Source of the DNA: Tetranychus cinnabarinus
Taxonomy: Eukaryota; Arthropoda; Arachnida; Trombidiformes; Tetranychidae
DNA length: 64,000 nt
Assembly: GCA_022266195.1 (NCBI GenBank)
Contig: WHVY01000005.1
Coordinates: forward strand, 7,316,001 to 7,380,000
Direction: 5' to 3'
Position numbers and translations under genes: made by a program. The notes beneath the pieces are model-generated. The model did no database searches, was not told the origin of the DNA, and saw only the letters and a list, made by a program, of their open reading frames with translations. Below, in pieces: positions 58,892-64,000 of this stretch. Each line of letters begins with the position of its first letter. The first letter of the stretch is position 1.

Positions 58892-60456
58892 TTATGGATC
58901 CACTTCAGAGTCAGGATCTCTCTCATCCACACCACCAAGTTTGTGAGCAAACAAATCTAAATGATTTGCTGCTGGAGGCCGGATGGGGGAATGTCGCCCT
59001 GTGGACAGATACCAAATGAGGCATGCAACATGCGAACAGCAGCCAACTGTTCGCATACCTGAATTGCATTGGCAATAATATGCAATTATTTTGTCCAGCA
59101 GGTGAGCACACTTATCTATTAGGATATATGTTAAATATTTCCCCGTCGATTTGTGTGCAGAGATGATCTTGGCTCTGAATAGTATGGGATCAATTGTTGT
59201 CAAGTCCGGGATTTTAGTGGTTGGCGAAATATAGAAATTGGAATTTCATTATCAATGATAGAGGCATTGATGTAAGAATAAATATTCCGGATTTGATAAG
59301 TCCCGAGTGTTATCCTGTAAAGTTCATCCAGAGATAATCGTGGAAATTCTGACAAGTCTTCATCAGAAGCTTCCACAAAGTCTCTCCTTTTGGCATTTAA
59401 GTTATTCTCGGGGTCCAAAATATAATTCCCAAGATGATTATCTAAGTTTTTTTTGCCAAAAAACTTTCAATAATCATCTTCTCATTACCTCTATCACTAA
59501 TGAAGCGAGGATGGTAACGATTCAGAATCGCTGCTATGATTTTCAGCAGATCAGCATGTCCTGGTAGAGATGTGTTCTGGAGGACATTGTCTATGTATTT
59601 GAACTGAGACTTCATTCTTCCGTTCATAGCCTCAATAATCCACCTGATTTTCGTAGAAAATCTTGTCTGGTTTGCTTGTTGAGCTGTCAATTGCTGACGC
59701 CTTCCTGATCTTGGTTTTGAAGAGGCTAATGCTGGCATGAAAACTCTGAAACCAAGATTCTGGAGAGTATGATTGGAGTCTCTGAAGCCTTTGTCTACAA
59801 TAAAGCAGTCATCTCGGTTGAAGAATCCCCTTATCTTCCCATCATCTCTACTTAGGATAGCATTTAAGATGCGTGCATCATTATCAGCAGCAGCGAATCC
59901 AGGAAATGCATCAACAATGTACCCATCTGGTAGAACACATAGCATTGGTTTTGTCAAATGCCTCTTCTTTTGCATAGAGTATGTGTCCTTCTGAAATCTT
60001 ATATTTGCACTTTTTTGGTGATAAATATAAGTCCCATCCCAAATGGTTATTAAAGTTGAGGGATTTCCATTTGAACAAAGGCCACTGGCTATCTCTGTTA
60101 CATGGGACAAAGCAGTTTCTCGAGTCAGAGAATCGAAGCCCAAGTTACTGGTAACGAAGGATTTCATGAGCTCGATTTTCACACTTTGTCTCCAAGAGGC
60201 AACAGTACTCCGCGACTGTCTACAGAGATAGCCAATGTCCAAGTTACTCAAAGATTTTCTAAATTTGACCAGAAAGACAAAAAGTCTGATAATCCAAATA
60301 GGTTTATCTTCTGGAAAATATGTGAGGAGATCTTTGAACTGTGAAACAGTCAAACTCGTCCCATTTCTATAATATGTGTCCAGGGTCTGTCCTGTCTATA
60401 ACTGTAGCAGGGTTGGACCTGCCCACAGTGGCTTCATCCTCACTAGAGGAAGACAT
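58892..60456 (-). pseudogene. PIF/Harbinger-type DDE transposase with SWIM zinc finger, frameshifted
   Basis: The main frame 59442-60353 (about 300 codons) has the DDE_Tnp_4 pattern. The first Asp is in TIWDGTYIYH, the second in CFIVDKGFRD, and the Glu in RWIIEAMNGRMKSQ. Between them are KRHLTKPMLCVLPDGYIVD and FAAADNDARIL; an HTH-like region lies upstream (LCRQSRSTVASWRQS). Just after LAKK at an A8 run (59447-59454) the frame breaks; the next frame continues LDNHLGNYILDPENN and ends near 59200. A third frame then gives a SWIM-type zinc finger (YYCQCNSG, then CCSHVACLIWYL) to the final stop at 58892. A plausible start (MSSSSEDEATVG) lies at 60456 with another frame change after it. This domain order is known from ISL2EU-like Harbinger elements. 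Three breaks suggest a recent but dead copy. Confidence 0.8.
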
Positions 60457-60527
60457 AAAAGAATAATCCATTGAATTGAATTGTAATTATAATTAGATAA
60501 TATATGTATATATGTATATATGTATAT

Positions 60528-60579
60528 GATAGCTGTATGTGATAGCTGTATGTGATAGCTGTATGTGATAGCTGTATGT
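60528..60579 (+). repeat. 13-base minisatellite, four units
   Basis: Four exact copies of GATAGCTGTATGT, followed by a partial GATA. A (TATATG)n-like run lies immediately to the left (60500-60527). Confidence 0.85.
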
Positions 60580-60640
60580 GATAACAATACAGCAATGGAT
60601 AGTGAATGTTGATAAAACAATGGCGATAGTGCAATAATGA

Positions 60641-60930
60641 TTGATAATTGATAATTGATAATTGATAATTGATAATTGATAATTGATAATTGATAATTGA
60701 TAATTGATAATTGATAATTGATAATTGATAATTGATAATTGATAATTGATAATTGATAATTGATAATTGATAATTGATAATTGATAATTGATAATTGATA
60801 ATTGATAATTGATAATTGATAATTGATAATTGATAATTGATAATTGATAATTGATAATTGATAATTGATAATTGATAATTGATAATTGATAATTGATAAT
60901 TGATAATTGATAATTGATAATTGATAATTG
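60641..60930 (+). repeat. (TTGATAA)n heptanucleotide array, about 41 units
   Basis: 290 bases of apparently perfect 7-base repeats. Because 7 is not a multiple of 3, three units make 7 codons, so the minus strand shows an artefactual open frame with a repeated LSIINYQ heptapeptide. It lies between the transposase remnant and the divergent ORF at 60982. Confidence 0.95.
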
Positions 60931-60981
60931 GTTATATCACATATTAGCAAATAAATCTTGAATTGAATTTATATTTTCGCA

Positions 60982-61206
60982 ATGGATCCCACAGCTCTCC
61001 CCACACCATCAACATCAGAATTGACAAAGAGTCAAAAGAAAAGAGCAAAACGAAAGGAGAAAGACAGACAGAGAGGTTATGAGCTTGCAAAAGCAGGAAT
61101 GGAAGACCCTAAAATGAAAAAAATGAAGTTAAAGCACATCAAGAGAAAGGAGCAAAGCGCTATGAAGAAGTTTGAAAAGGCAATAAAGTGTCATAAGGAG
61201 TCATGA
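60982..61206 (+). CDS. Small Lys-rich ORF divergent from the transposase
   Basis: ATG 60982, 74 codons. It starts MDPTALPTPSTSELTKSQKK, then is dominated by Lys/Arg/Glu (KRAKRKEKDRQRG, KMKKMKLKHIKRKEQS). This suggests a helical nucleic-acid-binding or nuclear protein, or the first exon of one. It reads away from the Harbinger-type transposase across the heptanucleotide array, so it may be the second ORF of that element, which often have two divergent or parallel genes. No domain recognised. Confidence 0.4.
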   Translation: MDPTALPTPSTSELTKSQKKRAKRKEKDRQRGYELAKAGMEDPKMKKMKLKHIKRKEQSAMKKFEKAIKCHKES

Positions 61207-61980
61207 ATGAAGAAATCTTATCAAACCTCTGGCTCACGCAAGTTAAGGAATAGGCAGCACCGGGGTTAAAGTTGACAAACTCTGGAAATACGCGATAGTC
61301 CGAAATGACAATTACCAAACATAGTCCAGGTGAAAGGCCATCTAAAAAAACCTACAAAAATTCTATCAAATCTCTGGCTCACTAACTTTCTTGTCAAATC
61401 TAGCAATTCCTTATACTTTAATACACAAAAACTTAGTTAATTATCTAACGGAGTATTGTTTGCAAAAAATAAACTTAAAGGCATGTTTAATCATCGTTTA
61501 TAAGCCTCGAATATTTATTAAAAGTTGTTATCTCGATGTTATTTTTTCCGACTTCCAAACGCGTTTTTCATGCCTTAAGTCCGCACTAGGAAATTTATGC
61601 CTCTGGGGACTTTTACTTGTTTATATGTCCTCTATCGAATGGCACTATCAAATAGCTGGCTCACAATGGGCAGTTTTACATAGGCTTTTTGTCACCCTCC
61701 TTTTGCAACGATGGAAAAACAATGAAGTAGTAATCGTACTGATCTGAAATTTTTATATCTCACTGTTGCAAGTTCTAAATCGATGGTTCTACAAGCCTCT
61801 TCAAAAAAAGGCGGAAACTTATTCACATGCCTTAAAAGAAAATCTTAACTTTTAGCTGAAAGGAATTGCTAGACAAACGATCAAACTGATTAGTCCCGAA
61901 CTTTTTCCCCACAGGTTATTAAAATGTGTTTACCCAGACGTGAATAATTGGGCCGATTTGTTATTTTACCCACATTCCCT
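61207..61980. other. Spacer, no supported gene
   Basis: A 118-codon open frame at 61391-61747 begins at a non-ATG codon and has no known motif. Two short near-repeats (CAAACCTCTGGCTCACG at 61221 and CAAATCTCTGGCTCACT at 61367) are visible. Confidence 0.4.
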
Positions 61981-63044
61981 TTTTGCAAACCAGGCTGTAA
62001 CAGAATAGAAACTATTCATAGATGAAGAAAATCAAAGTTTGAGTACAAATGAATAATTTGTAAATATTCTACTCAGCACTTAAATCATTATCTATCTGAT
62101 GATTGTTTGTTATTGATATGATTGAAAAATGGCTCCAATTATCCAATCTCTGGAAAACAAATTTTTCTATGATATTTATCTTTCCAATCTATCACATTTA
62201 GGTTCACTTCAAGCAAATCATTTATTCAAGCTGATTTGCATGGTTATCCCATGATAAAATATGGTTTCTTTAGTTCTCTTGTATACTGAGCTTACTGATT
62301 ACACTTGAAAATTTGTCTAAATATATGTATGATAGTAATAAAATAGCTAAATTTTGAAACCAAAACATTGGAAGCAAAACCATCCATACAGACTAAATCC
62401 ATAAGACTTTTTCATAACTCTATCCAATGGTGTTACGTGCATATTTAGGTATCTCCCGGGGTTCCCTCATTATCAAAACTTATCGAGCTGGAGAATGTTC
62501 TACATGATTAGATAAATAGAAATACATATAATAATTAGGTGCAACTAACCAGTAACTCGGTTCGTCAAAGCCCTACTTTGTTCCATTTTTCAGATGAGAT
62601 AATCTTCTCCCATGATAGCCTCTTAAGGGTTTGCAAATGGTTCATTTTACTTTTTCACTTATTATTTAACCTCATAAAGAGCTAAACAGATACAAATTTG
62701 ATAGATTTTAATGAATATCTAACAATAACTTTATGGGTTAAGCATGCATTATCTGATCAGGTCCAGTGTTAAAAGGAATTGAAGGAAAAATAACAATGAA
62801 CAATGCATTTTAACTCTTGGATCAAATTCAAAAAAATTTCTAAAAAATAGAATAACAGAATTGTGCTAATGATAAGGGTGAGAGACAACGAAAAATCAAT
62901 TGAATAATGACTTGTTAGATATCCATATCAAATTTGTTTTGCATGTTTTGATAGGAATAAATTAATATAAAATAGCCTCGTATTCCCTTACATTTCAATT
63001 GGAATCAAGACACACAAGAATATAATTTCTGAATCTGTTTAGCA

Positions 63045-64000
63045 ATGGCTTTCAAAATGTTTACTAAAAATGTAACTTTTTTTATTCTTTGTTTGAACTT
63101 GATATTTATATCTGGTTCATTTGGCTGTCAAGTGAAGAGGAACGAAAAAACAGACAGTTTTGTTTGTGTTTGTAATAATGATTATTGTGATCCCTTACCA
63201 GTTGAACCATTCTCATCACCTCACTCATTGACTATATTCACAACTGATAAATCATATTATCGTTTAACTAAATCAGTTGTACCCGAATCCGATCTTAAGG
63301 TTAACCAATCCTCGGATATTAAAGTAACTCTCAATGTCTTTGATCGTTTTCAATCAATAATAGGATTTGGTGGAGCCTTTACTGATGCAGCTGGAATCAA
63401 CATCAATAGACTAACGAGTGACACTTTAAAAGATCGTTTGATTGCTGATTATTTTGGAAAAGATGGAGCCGAATATAATATTGGTCGAGTTCCAATCGGA
63501 GGAGCCGATTTCTCTGATCGCATCTATTCTTACGATGATGATGTTGTCGACGATTTTGAGTTGAAACACTTTGCGTTAGCTCCTGATGATTATGATTATA
63601 AGGTTAGTAACTTGCTTTCTTATTCCTCAATATCTTAAGATGGAAATTATCTTTATCATATTTTTCTTGCCATTATCAGATTCCATACATCAAAAAAGCC
63701 CAGCAACTCAACAGTAATATCAAACTATTCGCATCTCCCTGGTCTCCACCTAAATGGATGAAGACAAGCAATCAATCAGAAGGATTGGGAATATTGAAGG
63801 GTGAACCTGGAAGCATCTATTGGAAAACATACGCAAATTATCTCATCAAGTTTGTTGATTAAATAACCTTAAAATGTATGCAAATATAAATGCGAGTTAA
63901 CATTGTTTTTCCAGATTCCTTGAGAGTTACAAAGAAAATGCTGTTGAGTTTTGGGGACTGACACCGCAAAATGAGCCTTTGACTGGCCTCATGCCGTATT
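63045..64000 (+). CDS. Glucosylceramidase, GH30 family, copy E, cut by the window edge
   Basis: Exons 63045-63602, 63680-63849 and the start of exon 3 from 63915 are visible; the gene continues past the right edge. It is almost identical to copy D in exons, and in introns 1 and 2 apart from small changes, so it is a recent duplicate. Visible parts include the signal peptide (MAFKMFTKNVTFFILCLNLI), CVCNNDYCD, FGGAFTDAAG, SPWSPPKWMKTSN and the acid/base motif TPQNEP at about residue 263. One amino-acid change against D is clear (SSPHSLTIF for SSPQSLTIF). The nucleophile exon part lies outside the window, so activity cannot be judged. Confidence 0.93.

Noticed and set aside
60528..60930. Could the tandem repeats be a CRISPR array?
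   Set aside because: Units of 13 and 7 bases without unique spacers in a spliced eukaryotic genome; simple satellite repeats.
60396..60950. 184-codon minus-strand open frame with a repeated LSIINYQ heptapeptide
   Set aside because: It is a translation of the (TTGATAA)n array and minisatellite; no domain, start context or composition of a real protein.
61391..61747. 118-codon plus-strand open frame
   Set aside because: Begins at a TTG codon, no motif, no splice or promoter evidence.

Overview
This is a window of animal nuclear genome, AT-rich, with spliced genes, mostly short introns and no operon structure. It carries an arthropod cuticle protein gene with a chitin-binding Rebers-Riddiford domain, interstitial (TTAGG)n/(AACCT)n repeats of the arthropod telomere type, apolipoprotein-D-like lipocalins and a nephrin / sticks-and-stones-type gene. 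Together these say arthropod. A mite or other small chelicerate would fit, but I cannot prove the taxon from sequence alone.

Layout. (1) 1-16.7 kb, minus strand: five exons encoding the N-terminal four Ig domains of a nephrin/sns/hibris-like adhesion receptor, with introns up to 6.8 kb; the gene runs off the left edge. (2) 18.4-64 kb, plus strand: five copies (A-E) of a secreted GH30 glucosylceramidase gene with the same four-exon structure. A-D are intact; E is cut by the right edge. (3) Other genes lie between the copies: a cuticle protein (31.8-32.7 kb, minus), two lipocalins (42.8-43.7 and 50.6-51.5 kb), a membrane-anchored trefoil-domain GH31 alpha-glucosidase (45.5-49.0 kb) and a very small GATA zinc-finger gene (52.6-53.0 kb, minus). 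(4) The spacers are full of mobile-element debris. They hold a decayed Tc1-like transposase, a PIF/Harbinger-type DDE transposase with a SWIM zinc finger, and at least eight short inverted-repeat elements. A remnant at 23.8-25.1 kb pairs a viral-type packaging ATPase with a truncated TATA-binding-protein-like ORF.

The most striking signals are four. First, the GH30 copies are mosaic: near-identical 5' and 3' blocks flank a diverged middle, as gene conversion would produce. Second, telomere-like repeats sit inside inverted-repeat mobile elements in three separate places; two belong to one family with clean 8-bp target duplications. Third, there is the ATPase/TBP-like viral or polinton remnant. 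Fourth, there are single-exon fragments of unrelated genes (a lone C-terminal exon at 22.3 kb, a possible kinase remnant at 38 kb).

Functionally, the GH30, GH31 and lipocalin proteins all have signal peptides or a membrane anchor, and would act outside the cell or in lysosomes on glycolipids, oligosaccharides and small hydrophobic ligands. That fits digestive or detoxification biology, which is inference. Exon coordinates below were worked out by hand from splice signals and reading-frame continuity.
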